Positions 22,501-34,410 of a DNA stretch of 64,000 bases are shown in pieces. Below the pieces are notes generated by a model that saw nothing but the letters and a program-made list of their open reading frames with translations, did not search any database and was not told the origin of the DNA. The translations under genes and the position numbers were made by a program. Numbering within the stretch: position 1 is the first letter of the stretch; every line of letters begins with the position of its first letter. The stretch comes from Allodiplogaster sudhausi (taxonomy: Eukaryota > Nematoda > Chromadorea > Rhabditida > Diplogasteridae): assembly GCA_945643635.1 (NCBI GenBank), contig CALZFC010000040.1:3613501-3677500 (forward strand), given 5' to 3'.

Positions 22501-25500
22501 CCAATATAAGGTTAACTACACGTTCAATCGGAAGCGGAATATGATAGAGCTGGATATTCAACAGGACACAGCAGGTAGAAACGGGAGGACAAGGTTAATG
22601 ATTTATCATCAATATATTTACTATAAACCTTTCACCTAACAAGGGAATGGTCTGACGGTAAGGTGACGGATTGCAATGAAATGTGGTTTGCCGGAAAGCT
22701 GAAGCTGTAAAACATTAGGAAAAGTGAAAATTTTTTGCCCGTTCGGCCTCAGAACCTAGAAATAAATTGATAAAAATCTACCTCCTGATAGGGCAAAGAT
22801 TGTCTGCAGCTCCAGCTGCTTCATTTTCAAGCAGCTGCGTAGTCTAGTGGATAACGCAGTTGCTTACGGTTTCCATGTCTAGGGTTCGAATCCCAGTGCG
22901 AGCAAAACTTTTGCATAAATTTGCGTTGGAGATAGCGAGTTCATAAACTGCGTAAAAGTGCAAGAAAATTAACAAAAAATTTTTATGCAACAATGAGGGG
23001 GTATCATTCGATGGTCATTCCACCATGCCGTTTAATCCGGGAGTGGTTGTACGTTTGCTTTGCGAACAATTTCCTTTGGCTGATAGCTCCGAAGTTCCGA
23101 CTCGTGAAGAAGCAAAGATCGCCAATTCCTTCGTTACAATTCTCAAAGAGGCACATCTTGATGCCTTATGCGTCGACAAGTCCGATACGCCTCTTCTGCA
23201 AGAAGATGGAGATGACGCCGACTGGGATCCCGAAGAGCAACTTGACGTAAGCAGCATGCAGCTCGTTTCCCCCGATGACGAAGAGGTCTCGTTTCTCGGC
23301 AAAAGCATAAAGAAAATGCAGGTTTGTAACGAGTAAAATTCAAGTTGCTAGAAAATAAATAATTTGAATGTCTGCCTCCCTCGTAGATTATCAAGGCGAT
23401 AGAGTTTTACCGTGGATCAACGAAGGGAACGAGGCCCCTCTCAACAATGTCGCACAACTTTCGTTTCATTACAAGTGAAAATTGCCTAACCAAGCTGCGC
23501 GAGTTCGAGAAGATGTACATCGAAGAAGGCGAACTCAAGGCGTCCATTAGGGATCGCTATCGGCAGTTAGCCGCAAAGTTGGCGGATGTGGTCAAGGAAA
23601 AAATCAAAGAAGGTGTCTGTTCCCTTTGTGTTCTTCTTTCTCTTCTCTCTTTCTCTCTCTCTCATTATCTCTATATCTCTTTCTCTCTTTTTCGCACTTT
23701 GTTATCTCTGACTCACTTCTGTAGGGTTTGAGCTACATGACGAGGATGTCCGGCGATTGGCTCATGCAACAAATCGAGAACACTGCCAGTTAAAAGAATT
23801 CATCGCAAGCGATTCCTGGATTTCTCGTTTCAAAGTGCGATTCGAATTTGTTTGCAGTAAAATTTTAGTTTTGTATTTGAATTGTAGAGAGCCAACCACA
23901 TTTGTTCACGTCGAATCACATCGTTCGTGACCAAGAAGACTATGCAGAGGAGAGACCAGATTTCAAAGGAAGCCGAGGACTTTGTTAATAAGATTCGTGA
24001 TGTAATTACTGCATGTTCTCCTGCGCGTGTCGCAAACGCTGACCAAAGCGGGGTCGTTAAGGAGCTACACAGCCATAGGCCAGTCTTCTCTCTCTCTCTC
24101 TTTCTTTCTTCCTCTCTCTCTCTCTCTCTTATCTCTCTGTATTTTATGCCTCATAATTCGAGCGAATATAGGACGCTCGCCGAAAAGGGATCCAAGAAGG
24201 TTGAAGTCTTGGCTCAAAGCTCTACAGCGCTTACCCATTCATCCATGACCAAGAATTTAACGTGACTGGCTAGAGAGCTGCGTGTACATATCGGGCGTAC
24301 CTGCTGACCTCCACATATGTGTCGACATGTGGTCCTCCTTCCGAGACCACGGGGCAATGCAGGCCGCGGCTCCACAAGGCTCTAACCTGAACGTCCACAA
24401 CATCCCGGCTGGAGCGACCTCGCTTGTCCAGCCATTGGATGTTTTCTTCTTTCGGATGTTTAAGGGGTTCCTTCGGCACGTTCACTCCCACTGCCTTGTT
24501 CTCTACCCAGAAGTGAACGTATCCGCCCGAGATAACATTCTTAAAACAGTCAGCGTCATCTACTACCAATTTTGCCACCCGAGATTCAAAATTTCCTTGA
24601 ATTCGCTTGGTACAAGCCTGGCTACACCACGAATCGCCCACCCCCTTTCCTCACACCGAATGAGTATTGCTTCGGGGCAGACGTTGCTGGTCCATGCCAA
24701 ATGCCCGCCTGCAGCCGTCCGTGTTTCGTACTGTGTGCATACTGCAGGAGGAATATTTGCCTGCCCTGCTTTATCCTTGACTACCACACCACTTGCTAGG
24801 CTTACTCTCTTCTCACAATGATGCATAAAAATTTTTTGTTAATTTTCTTGCACTTTTACGCAGTTTATGAACTCGCAATCTCCAACGCAAATTTATGCAA
24901 AACTGTTGCTCGCACTGGGATTCGAACCCTAGACATGAAAACCGTAAGCAACTGCGTTATCCACTAGACTACGCAGCTGCTTGAAAATGAAGCAGCTGGA
25001 GCTGCAGACAATCTTTGCCCTATCAGGAGGTAGATTTTTATCGATTTATTTCTAGGTTCTGAGGCCGAACGGGCAAAAATTTTTCACTTTTCCTAATGTT
25101 TTACAGCTTCAGCTTTCCGGCAAACCACATTTCATTGCAATCCGTCACCTTACCGTCAGACCATTCCCTTGTAAGTAATTACTTTTTTTTTTAGCTATGT
25201 GGGCTCCCTTACCGTAATTGTTCAAGAATTGGATGGCTCCTTCACTCACACTCTCCAGATTGATGCCGACTCCTCAAGGTTTGGCTTGGTCTTCTTGAAA
25301 GTAGCTTCACCTTGTTGTCTTAGACACGAACTTCAGTGCCACTCGAAGGGTCGGCGACAGAAGAAGAAGAAAGTCAGTGAAGACCCATTCTCTTCTACTC
25401 CCAAAGAGTGTCTGATTGGATTGCAGGTGCCGCTGTCTTCTGGAGAGGAAGTGGATGTGGACTTGTCCCTAATGGATCCGGAGTCGCCTGTTCTGTGGAT

Positions 25501-27316
25501 CCGAGTGGATCCGGAGTTGCTTCTGCTCCGAGCTGTCCATCTTAGACAGCCGTCCTACCAGTGGGAGTACATGCTCAAGTACGAGAGGGACTGTCTGGCT
25601 CAACTCGCTGCTCTGGATAGAATAGAACACTTTCCCTCTGCTGCCTCGAGGGCTGTGCTTATTGAGGCCATGCAAACAGAGCACTTCTTTTATCGGTGGG
25701 TACATGTTTTGATAATGTGATAATTCGTACATGGTCGGGGGTATTCAGTGTCCGTTGTCGAGCGGCCTTCTCGTTGGTGGCAGTGCAGAATAAAATGGCA
25801 GAGGTGGTGGCTGGCCGGCCTCCGCTTCTCGCTTTCTTCACCGAGAAGTTTGGATGCAAGAGTGCCCCTCACCTTCCTCGCTCCAATAACTTTGTCGCCA
25901 CTTCTGCCAACCTGCAGATGTACTTTCTCATGCAGGTTTGAGATTGAGAGGGAAGAGCCAGGGAATGGCCACTCTCTTCACAGGCCATTCCACAAGCAGT
26001 GGGCCGAGCCCGTAGCTCCTCCGCTGCTTCTATGAGTGAAGTGCACTCTTTCCTTCTTGATCTTCTCTACTACAATGACAACTCCACAAATCGGTTCGTT
26101 CCTTCTGATTCTTCATTGTAGCCCCATCTGTTTACCGAGAAGCCTTCTCAGATACTCAGATGATCATTACCGAGCGAGTCTTCTCACTGCCTTGGCTTCG
26201 ACCGTCCAAGCGGGAGAGACCCTTGATGGGAATCCCTCGACGAATCCTACTTCTCTTTCCGGCGAGATCTCTCTCACTCTCAAGGTTTCCAACTCCATTG
26301 TACAACTTGTTATCAGGGGTGACCTTTAGGAGTTGACCCTGTCGCTGAACATGGACTGCCTCCGCCCTTCCTACCATTGCGTGGTTGGCAGCGCTGCCTT
26401 GCTTGGCATCTATCAGCTGCAGAAGTTTGGTCATCTCCCGCATAACTCGACTCTCTTCTGGAAGTTTGCACAGCCCAGCATCTTCGTCTCGGTTTGTATC
26501 ACTCTTCGCTTGCTCTTCCTGCAGATAGAATACCATCTCCTTTGAGTTGCGGAAGACTTCCTTGTGGATTCTGGTGGATCGTCTCCAGGTGGTCCGTGGA
26601 GTGAGTCCGGATGAGTTGACTCGCTTGATTCGGATGAGTTTTGATGACCCGGACCCTGGCATCCGCAGACATATTCCACTGCTTCTAGTCAAGCACCCCC
26701 CTTTCCATGCATGCAATCCGTCAGTTCTTTCTATTTCCTCTTCCTTCTTCCTGTTCAAGCAGAGTTGTTAGAGAAAGGGATTATGTTCTGGATCTTACTA
26801 TTAATTATTTTTCCAATTTCCCGCATTTCTCAGGTCTGACACGTCGAAACAGCTGAATACAAGTCAGCTGGCGGAATATATCTGGGCTATCATTACTGCG
26901 CCGTCAACGGTTCTTCTTGCTTGAATGCTATATTTATTTCATTCTCTCTTATGATTGTTACAACTTGGTGTTGTACATAATGGTGAAAAGTGGTTGCATT
27001 GCAGGAAGCGAGGCAGAGAGCTCTGTTCACGGATGTGTGGTTCTCTCTGTATGGCTGGACAGTGCCGGTGTGTCTGGGAGGCCCTCCACTCGCCCCTCCA
27101 CTGCGTCCAGCAACCACAGAGGATGGCATTGAGCCGGCAGCTGTCCCTCCCTGTCTCCCTCCCGGCCTCCGCGTCCCTCCTCCTCTCCCGTCTGGAGACT
27201 CCTTCCATCCTCCTTCTCCTCTCTGCACTTGGCACTCCGCCGATGCCTGCAAGGAACCGCCTTCTTCTCCTTCCGCTTCCCGTTTTGAAGAATCTCAAGA
27301 CGACCGGCTACAGTGA
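19526..27316 (+). CDS. taf-2: TFIID subunit TAF2
   Basis: TAF2 is the large TFIID subunit that contacts promoter DNA near the start site and has a fold like M1 aminopeptidases without catalysis. Many exons match the family in order: SCIDFSRHSFTVYTEMEI (about 19980), RVAINDVEARYEKLEV (about 20185), LDRGAHIFTFRSG (about 20605), WLPCLDSPDQLCLWNLHF (about 20965), ELLSCRYPYASYKQVFVD (about 21420), ARQFFGCFISPADF (about 21730), FLDQWVYQGG (about 22400), YTFNRKRNMIELDIQQD (about 22515), VGSLTVIVQELDGSF and CHSKGRRQKKKK (25197-25380), SPVLWIRVDPELLLLR and WEYMLKYERDCLAQL. The C-terminus is proline-rich and stops at 27314-27316. The start ATG at 19526 is the first in frame but the glycine-rich second exon is unusual. 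One intron (22594-25194) contains a complete DNA transposon. AATAAA lies at 27620. Confidence 0.92.
22640..22993 (+). repeat. left terminal inverted repeat
   Basis: Matches the reverse complement of 24819-25171 with only scattered differences (for example GCAACAATG against the GCATCATTG form at the inner end). Includes a tRNA-like region and a short hairpin formed by GCAGCTCCAGCTGC. Confidence 0.9.
22831..22905 (+). ncRNA. tRNA-like sequence (A box and B box) in left TIR
   Basis: TAGTCTAGTGGATAACGC fits a tRNA D-arm/A box and GGTTCGAATCC is an exact B box, about 30 nt apart. A T-A-C-G-G run lies where the anticodon loop would be, suggesting an Arg(ACG)-type ancestor. The acceptor and anticodon stems pair poorly, so it is not a working tRNA. 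Orientation is inward, toward the transposase. Confidence 0.6.
23025..24650 (+). pseudogene. degraded pogo/Tigger-like transposase
   Basis: The N-terminal part is open from 23025 (MPFNPGVVVRLL) and acidic (about 23190-23280). After a short intron comes IIKAIEFYRGSTKGTRPLS; the CENP-B-type helix-turn-helix ends SDSWISRFK joined to RANHICSRR. The first DDE Asp is in NADQSGVV, followed by HRTLAEKGSKKVEVLAQ. The second and third catalytic acidic positions would be VDMWSSFRDH (about 24320) and SLVQPLDVFFFRMFKGF (about 24420). Between THSSMTKNLT and DWLESCVYISGV the reading frame changes and the stretch expected between the first and second Asp is far too short, so there is an internal deletion with frameshift. 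Two introns carry CT tracts. The copy cannot encode an intact enzyme as read. Confidence 0.75.
24819..25171 (-). repeat. right terminal inverted repeat
   Basis: Inverted copy of 22640-22993. The high arm-to-arm identity suggests recent insertion. Confidence 0.9.
24906..24981 (-). ncRNA. tRNA-like sequence in right TIR
   Basis: Inverted copy of the left-arm tRNA-like sequence. A box and B box are intact and it also points inward. Confidence 0.6.
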
Positions 27317-27388
27317 TCTCATCTCCCCCCCCCCCCCCGTTATTTCTCCTTTCTCTCTTACTGTCATCTCTCTCTCTCTCTCTCCCTT

Positions 27389-27422
<34 letters not shown>

Positions 27423-27788
27423 ACATTTGCTTTTCTCATTTCGTAAGTATTTCACTAATTATGATTCAGTAGGTTTATATTAGAGCCTTTCCTCATTTCC
27501 GATCACTCATTTCTGCTTACTATGTCTCAACTCAGTCCATACGGGTATAACTTATTGACTAAAATTCCTTGTTGATAATCACTTGTTATTGCTATCAGAA
27601 ATCAGTTGGAAAATTTTCTAATAAAGCTAATCTTCTAATTTGTTGAGATTACTCTGTCTGGTTCATTTCCGCCGTGTTCCGATGTTTTTTTTCTGTGATT
27701 TTCTCACGATGTTTATTTGTCTTGCTGGGTCGCCCATCGGGGTAACACCCTTGAACAAAACAAGAATGTTTTGAGGTTGTCGACGTAG
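27317..27788. other. gap after TAF2 with C-run and CT microsatellite
   Basis: Contains a C homopolymer at 27326-27338, (CT)n at 27367-27421 and a consensus AATAAA at 27620-27625, the probable TAF2 polyadenylation signal. No exon seen. Confidence 0.6.
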
Positions 27789-28557
27789 ATGAATGCGATA
27801 GAAGTAGCAGAAGATGATGAGGGGACTTCTCCCTCTGGGTCTCCTGCCCACTCTTTCGATCTCCCGTCTACTTCTCTCTCGGCTGGACTGAAACAGCCGG
27901 AGACCTTCGTGGCCGAGGACTTGGAAGAGAAGATTAGGGAGAGTGCGCGAGTCCCTTGTCGTCGCAGTCTCTCCGCCAGCTTCTCCTCTGATAAGCTTCT
28001 CCATCCTGATCCTAAGGTGCCCTCATCCTCCATCCATCTATGATGTCACTTCCTCTGTAGATTCTGGATGACATCGAGTTGTGTGCCCGTCGACTGGCTT
28101 CTGGGGTGGACACTCATCTGAGAGAGCTGCGAGGCAGTCTGCATGGCATGAGTGACCTTGTCCTCGAGGCCAGTCAGATCTACAAGGCAAGCATCTCCTC
28201 TGCTTGCGATGCAGCCGATCACGACATCAAGAATACTTATGCGGTTTCTTTATTCGACTCATTATCGTATTAGTTGTTTCTTTTGTATAATTGTGTTGCT
28301 TTTGAGATGATGGCGAAGGTGGAAGAGCTGAACGGGTCTCTCCGACGAGTGAGTAAGACGGCACAACAAGTGTATGTTGTTACTTTGTTCATTTTAACCC
28401 TTTAAATATTCCTGAGGCTTCCTTTCTATGAAAAATTCTCTTTCTCAAACTTCTTAGAGAAATATATTTTGGTTAAAGGCTTAAAACTTTTTTCAGGAAG
28501 GAAATGCGTACGACTATCGAGCTATTTGAGACACTCTTTCACGTTTCGCTAACATAA
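27789..28557 (+). CDS. BORC complex subunit 6 (BORCS6/lyspersin)
   Basis: A subunit of BORC, the lysosome-bound complex that recruits Arl8 and links lysosomes to kinesin. Four exons join in phase: 27789-28016, 28061-28243, 28307-28371 and 28497-28557. The N-terminal half is Ser/Pro-rich and low in structure. The conserved C-terminal domain reads ILDDIELCARRLASGVDTHL, then LRGSLHGMSDLVLEASQIYK, CDAADHDIKNTYAMMAKVEE and KEMRTTIELFETLF, close to the human family pattern. About 178 residues against about 357 in human, the difference being in the disordered N-terminus. Same strand as its neighbours, about 470 bp after TAF2 and about 330 bp before the acyl carrier protein. Confidence 0.8.
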
Positions 28558-28884
28558 TTGTGTTCGCAGCTGGTCGTTACTGATAATTTGATGATGTACA
28601 TTGTATATGTTTTATTTGAACGATTAAAAACATATGGAAGCACATATGCCTTGTATATATTTATTGTCTTCAAAAAAGATAAATGTGTGTATATATATAT
28701 TGGCTTGTTGTGTAAATATGTGCGGCTGCCGTCCGTGAATTATGTCCAAAATTGAGTGCTTTTTGCTACTCCATTAAAGCGTCCCGGTTATATGGGTGCT
28801 AAAGCTGCGCCAGTCTGCTCCTATGCTGTCCTCTCCTTCCTCGATGCTCTTCTCCTCTACCTCAGTTTCTCAATCCCCACTCAG

Positions 28885-29536
<652 letters not shown>

Positions 29537-30030
29537 GCCTGCTTGACCACTTAGGCTGCGTTCTCGAATAGAGAGAAAGAGAGTTATGTAGCCTTGTAGT
29601 TCACTAAGGATGTCGTTTATGAATGGAGGACATCTGTTTCTTGGCATTGTATTGTAGTTCTCACCATCTTCTTTATCTTCCTTTCCGGCTCAGTTTCCTA
29701 CTCTCTCCATCTTTCGCCTTTTCAGTTTGACTGTTGTGTTAAAGTGCGGAATATGCTTGCATCGCCGCCATGTTTAGTCTTGATAGTTGCCATCCGTTTT
29801 GGTTCTCCCTGATAAGGAATAAAATCTTTTCTGTTTGGTAATGCTTTGTTTGCCTTAGCTGTATGTGAGCGGGTGTTCTATCTGTGTTTTGATCCTATCT
29901 CTGTCCCAATTGGTTGTGTTGGATCAATGTGTTACAACGTCTCATCCAAACATGCGTTCTTTCTATGGACACAGGAACACACAGCCTTTCCCTCTCCAAC
30001 CCGAGACAACCGCACGGACACAATACGGAG

Positions 30031-32410
30031 ATGGGGAATTTAGTGGTAAGTGGAGAGGGAGAGAAAGAAGAGTCTGTACTTTCTCTGCCCGCGCGCCTAT
30101 TCTCAGCGATCTGGTTCTTCTTCATTCTACGATTCGCCATAATCAAGTCATTCATTGAGCAGGTATTAAGTAATGGCCGTAGGTGTCAAATCTTTCTAGG
30201 TGTGCGTGTGTAGGTGTCAAATCTCTCTCAGTGGTTGCTATTTCGATTGATCGTATTGTGTTGGCGAGTAGTTGTCGATTTCTTGATTTGACTAAATTTT
30301 TTATCTTCAGCCTTGGGGAATGTACGCATCTCGGAAGAAAGCGATTGAAAGAACTCAGAAGAAGCGGGAGAAGAACTTAGAAACTTTTCGGTAAGGTCAT
30401 ATGCCCTCTTCTTTATTTATGCCATTTGCTTAATTCTAGCCGCCGTGTCGAATCAACTGACTCTGAAGTAATCGCCCGGAGGAAGGCAATCCTCGCGATG
30501 GACTTGAATACGTTGCGAGGTTGGTATTTCGCAATGCTCAATAGTTCGATGAAGAATGAGATTGAGATGCCCTCCAGCGAGAAGAGCTGAAGGCTGTGGA
30601 CGCATTGGAAGCATTCATGTGGAAAGCACTGCAGGTGGAGCACCTTATAAGGCAACTATGACATAACAGTGATTGTTGAAGGTGCAAGATGAGTTGAACT
30701 GCATTGCTGAAGTCATTGTCGAATGCTTTGAATGGGCGACGGAAGTGGACGAGAAGTGGATTGGAAAGACGAAGCCTCCTCTCTACGGCATTCCATTTTC
30801 TGTCAAGGTTTTTTTTAATAGAAGCGTTTAGAGCAGAAATTTAATACGTTTCGAATGCAAGTCGGTAGTCAAGAATAAGAGAATGAATCCGCGGGTTCTA
30901 ATGAAGAAGCTACAGGGCAACTTCCACATGAAAGGGTACGATTGCTCCGTCGGAATCGGCAAGTTCCTGGACGATCCAATGCCAGACGAGTGCACTTTTG
31001 TCACTCATCTTCGGAATCTCGGAGCGGTTCCCTTTGTGATGACAAACGTTCCTCAAGCTCTTCTCTCATTCGTCACTTCCAATTCTATCTACGGCACTAC
31101 ACTCAATCCTCATCGCCCTGATCGGTCAGCTCATACTTCTTTTTCATGACTATGTAATGTATGAGGATTACTAGCGTGCCTTCGGCACGCTACGGGCCTT
31201 CGGCCCGGTCAATGGCCACCGGGGCTATCGCCCCGGTGGCCATTTCCCGATTTAAGAAGTTATAATGTGGGTTGTTTGTCTAGCGGGGTAGTTTGTACTC
31301 TAGACGGAACCGGCTCCTTTAAGGCCTTAAACATTAGAAAAAAGTCATTAGACTATGCTATCATTGATTATGTTTAATCATGAGGCATATAAAAGCGCTC
31401 AAAAGGGTTTGCACGCGCGCGGGTTCGAACCTGCGACCTCTCGATTACCAAAAAATGTTCTGACCTACGATTATCATTTTTTCCCTTTATCAAAATTTCA
31501 AAAGGAACCCACTATTAGGATCAGTTTCTCATGTAGATACTGATAAAAAAATGTTTCATTTGGCTGTCTGGCCTATAGATGCACTAAAAAATTCGAACCC
31601 CATTTGGTAGACCAAAAATTCGTTTTACGAAAAAGTTTTGTATGAGAGAGTTGTTCCCCTATTCCTAAGCTACGGATTGGAATATAAGATGTAGCCAGAT
31701 ATTCTAAAGCCGAGGAAAAAAATGTCAGGAAAGTGACCTAAAATTCACCTCACCCTCAGGGCACTTTCCCGGAAACCCAGCCTAACCCAAATAGGCTCAT
31801 ATTGAAGGCGAACTGATTCTCTTACAATGTGCACCAAGTCCCATCACCATGCGGTCCCTACTTTTTGAGATATAAAATTTCAAAGTTGGTCCCTAACAAA
31901 AAAAAATCCGTTTTATCGATTTTTTAAGATATCCCCCATGCGCAAAAGTTTACAAGTCATACATCAAAAGATGCGTCTTGAAAAACTGCATCGATAGAAC
32001 CTGATAATCAACCAAGCGCACATCAGGATTTTGAGAAAGTTCAAATCTACAGGCGAAAAAGTGCCCATTTTAGAAAATCTATTCCCACCGATCTACCAAT
32101 CGATCTACGAAATCGAACTTCTGGTCATTGGTAGATTCGGCCTTGGCGAACAAACTACAATTTTTGTTATTTTTGTAGGTGCCATAGAAAAAGAGAAATT
32201 CGGCCTCAAAGTTTCCCGAGTGACCCCCCTTTGCGGCGCCGGCGCCAACCAAAAATTTCCAAACCCTCATAGGACAATAGGCGAGACTTCAAAGTACCTT
32301 TCTGGAAAGTTTCATTCAAATCCATCAATCCTGCCGCCCACTTGAAGCAATTTAATTTGAGGTGCGGATAAATTACATACGTTGTTTATCTAATAGAGAG
32401 ATCTGCCATG

Positions 32411-32442
<32 letters not shown>

Positions 32443-34410
32443 CCTTTCTGTCTCTGTCTGTCTCTATCTATGTTTGTCTCTATCTCTGTTTGTTTCTCTC
32501 TCTGTCTCTTCTCTCTCTCTCTCTCTCTCTCTCTTTGTTTCTCTTTCTCTGTCACTCTCTTGCACACTCTCGAATATTATGTGTTACGTACTTTAATCTC
32601 CGAACTCCCTCCTCGTAGTATCCCGGGTGGTTCCTCTGGTGGCGAAGCTGCTCTGTTCACTGCGGGCGGAGCAGCGTTTGGCACTGGGTCCGATCTGCTG
32701 GGTAGTCTGCGTATCCCTGCCGCAATGTGCGGCATCACTTCTCTCAAGCCAACCGAGGTTTCTCTCTCACTTTCCTGTCTTCTCTCGTCTATCTCGCTTT
32801 CATTTCTCAATCTCAATTTGAACCAAGTTCTTCTTACCATTCAATGCTAAAGACTACGATTCAGTGCCGTCTGAAAGTGGTGGGTGCCCATGGCGGAGTG
32901 CCTGGTCGCGGCCGTCTTGGTCTTGGTTACGGATTCTACTCTCGTACTGTTGACGAGCAGTTCTTCCTGCTCAAGAACATCATCGGTTTTTGATTTTTTT
33001 TATGAACGTCATTTCAAAACGAAGATTAAAGCAGAAGATTGGTGCATTGTTTAGGAAGCCCTGAATATGCTGATTTGGTTCCGGAAACTGGCCGGAATCC
33101 GTTGGATGAAGAGAAGTTCACTCGTCAACAGTCTTCTGTTCGTATTGGCTACTTCGACAGCGACGGATTCATGGCTCCGGTCCCAGCGTAAGTCTTTTCT
33201 CGTGTTTCTTTATTCGTTACTACGGTCTCAGGATGTCGCGAGCGGTGCTGGATACTGTAGAGAAGCTTCGGGAGCAGGGATGCACCATGGTCTCATTCAA
33301 GGTTGGTTGCCAGATCAAGTGGTTGGAAGCAGAGTGAGAATGGTGCTGAGTAGGTGCCCGAGGTGGACTTGGCTGCCTCTTTAATGTACAAGAATGCAAT
33401 GCCGGATGGTGGTTCGTACTCGCTTTCTCTCTATGCGGCTGACGTTGTCGACCAGTACATGAAACAGTTTGTCACTATGCTCAAGGTTAACATCCATTTG
33501 TTGTTTTGATGACCAGGATTGATTGAATTGCAGGTTCCGAAGTGCATTCGTCTTTTCTTCGCCTATCTCCTCCGCCCCTTCAGCCCGCAACTCTTCCTCG
33601 TGGCTTCTTCTTATGTTCGCTCTCTCGATGATCTCCGCTATACTCAAGAGCAGACTGATGACTACAAACAACGGGTTTCCTCTTTTACCCCTTTCTCTTT
33701 TTTGGACATAAGTCGTATTTACTTCTCTTTTCGGTATTTTCCATGTTACAAGTCCTTGCTGTTCAGTTCCTTCAGTACTGGAAGAGCCTTGAGATTGATG
33801 CGTTGGTTTGTCCGGCTTTTACGGGTTTGTTTATGTTTAGCACAATTACAAATTAGAGATGTACAAAATTCATTCCCTTCTAATTTTATAACAGCAGAGG
33901 TTTTGGATGTGACTGGCATCTTAAAGAACTCCCGCTTGCAGTCCCGGCAATGCGCCCCGAGTTCGGATCTCAGCTGGCAGTCTGCGGCTTCTCCACTGGT
34001 CTCTTCAATCTACTCGATCTGCCTGCTGGCAATTTGCCAGTTGGAAAAGTGTCGAAGGAGGATGATGAGAGACTGCTGGATGAGACTGTCTTCCCAGTTG
34101 GTATGCATACATTGGAAGAACTATCTTCATCACTTATTCACTTCCCCTCTCCCAGGACACAATCCCGTGCTGAAGATTGTACGCAGTGCTGCTAAGGATA
34201 GTGAAGGCTTGCCGACTGCAGTTCAGGTATCTCGTTTTCTTTGATTATCTCTCTCTCTCTCGTTTTGTTTCGGTCGATCGACATAATTACGGTTTTTGTT
34301 CGTGGATGATTTCTACCATTCAAAATGTCTTGCAGGTGGTGACTCTTCCACAAGAAGAAGAAATGTGTCTTCGTGTCATGAAGATGATTGAGAAGGCATC
34401 CTCCTTCTGA
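30031..34410 (+). CDS. fatty-acid amide hydrolase (FAAH), amidase-signature family
   Basis: A membrane serine hydrolase that degrades N-acylethanolamines such as anandamide. Exon 1 (30031-30162) contains one hydrophobic span ([20 protein letters not shown]). The catalytic Lys is in YGIPFSVK (about 30787-30810). [20 protein letters not shown] and [15 protein letters not shown] (from 32619) give the Ser-cis-Ser pair. Later exons match family order: [80 protein letters not shown] and [21 protein letters not shown], stopping at 34410. All three catalytic residues are present. The intron at 31125-32618 is enlarged to about 1.5 kb and contains a SINE-like unit and a long CT tract. Confidence 0.92.
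31171..31480 (-). mobile_element. tRNA-derived SINE-like unit with a three-hairpin tail
   Basis: Read on the minus strand, GAGGTCGCAGGTTCGAACCC (about 31439-31420) is a tRNA T-arm/B box preceded by GTAATCGA and by a weak A-box-like GTAGGTCAGAACATT. Downstream on the same strand, after about 170 bp, are three tandem GC-rich hairpins at 31244-31172. The order of tRNA-like head, unique body and structured end is that of a tRNA-derived SINE. No clear target duplication or A-tail was found, so the boundaries are approximate. Confidence 0.5.
31172..31244. other. three consecutive perfect GC-rich hairpins
   Basis: 31172-31192 pairs TAGCGTGCC with its complement around a 3-nt loop (TTC/GAA). 31193-31207 pairs CGGGCC likewise. 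31211-31244 has a perfect 15-bp stem beginning AATGGCCACCGGGGC around TATC. Such stems stand out from the AT-rich surroundings. Confidence 0.9.
32408..32565 (+). repeat. CT microsatellite in FAAH intron
   Basis: CT-rich tract with scattered GT and AT steps directly upstream of the exon at 32619. Pyrimidine-rich on the coding strand. Confidence 0.9.

Larger units (their letters stand above)
22640..25171 (+). mobile_element. pogo/Tigger-like DNA transposon in a TAF2 intron
   Basis: The element is bounded by near-identical terminal inverted repeats of about 353 bp (22640-22993 and 24819-25171), with outer ends CAAGGGAATGGTCTGACGG and its complement. Flanking TAA at 22637-22639 and 25172-25174 looks like the target duplication (or TA plus one matching base). 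It encodes a transposase-like protein on the plus strand. Removing the element and one TAA copy leaves an intron of about 66 bp, normal for this window, so it inserted into a pre-existing intron. The TIRs are long for this superfamily and each contains a tRNA-like segment. Confidence 0.88.

Noticed and set aside
22831..22905. A functional tRNA gene (Arg-ACG)
   Set aside because: The acceptor and anticodon stems do not pair properly, and the sequence is duplicated in inverted form inside transposon ends.
22640..25171. PIF/Harbinger element, because of the TAA flanks
   Set aside because: The encoded protein has a CENP-B-type DNA-binding region and pogo/Tigger-like motifs (QPLDV, NADQSG). The TAA flank can be TA plus one chance base.
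28558..28884. Extra exons between BORCS6 and the acyl carrier protein
   Set aside because: The open stretches here are AT-rich, have no splice-consistent partners and lie between two complete gene models.
31410..31440. A functional tRNA gene with T-arm GGTTCGAACC
   Set aside because: No proper D-arm or acceptor stem is present; it is better read as the head of a SINE-like unit.
32031..32345. Plus-strand open frame of about 100 codons in the FAAH intron
   Set aside because: It lacks family similarity and codon character of the neighbouring exons, and cannot join the FAAH frame. It is more likely old repeat sequence.
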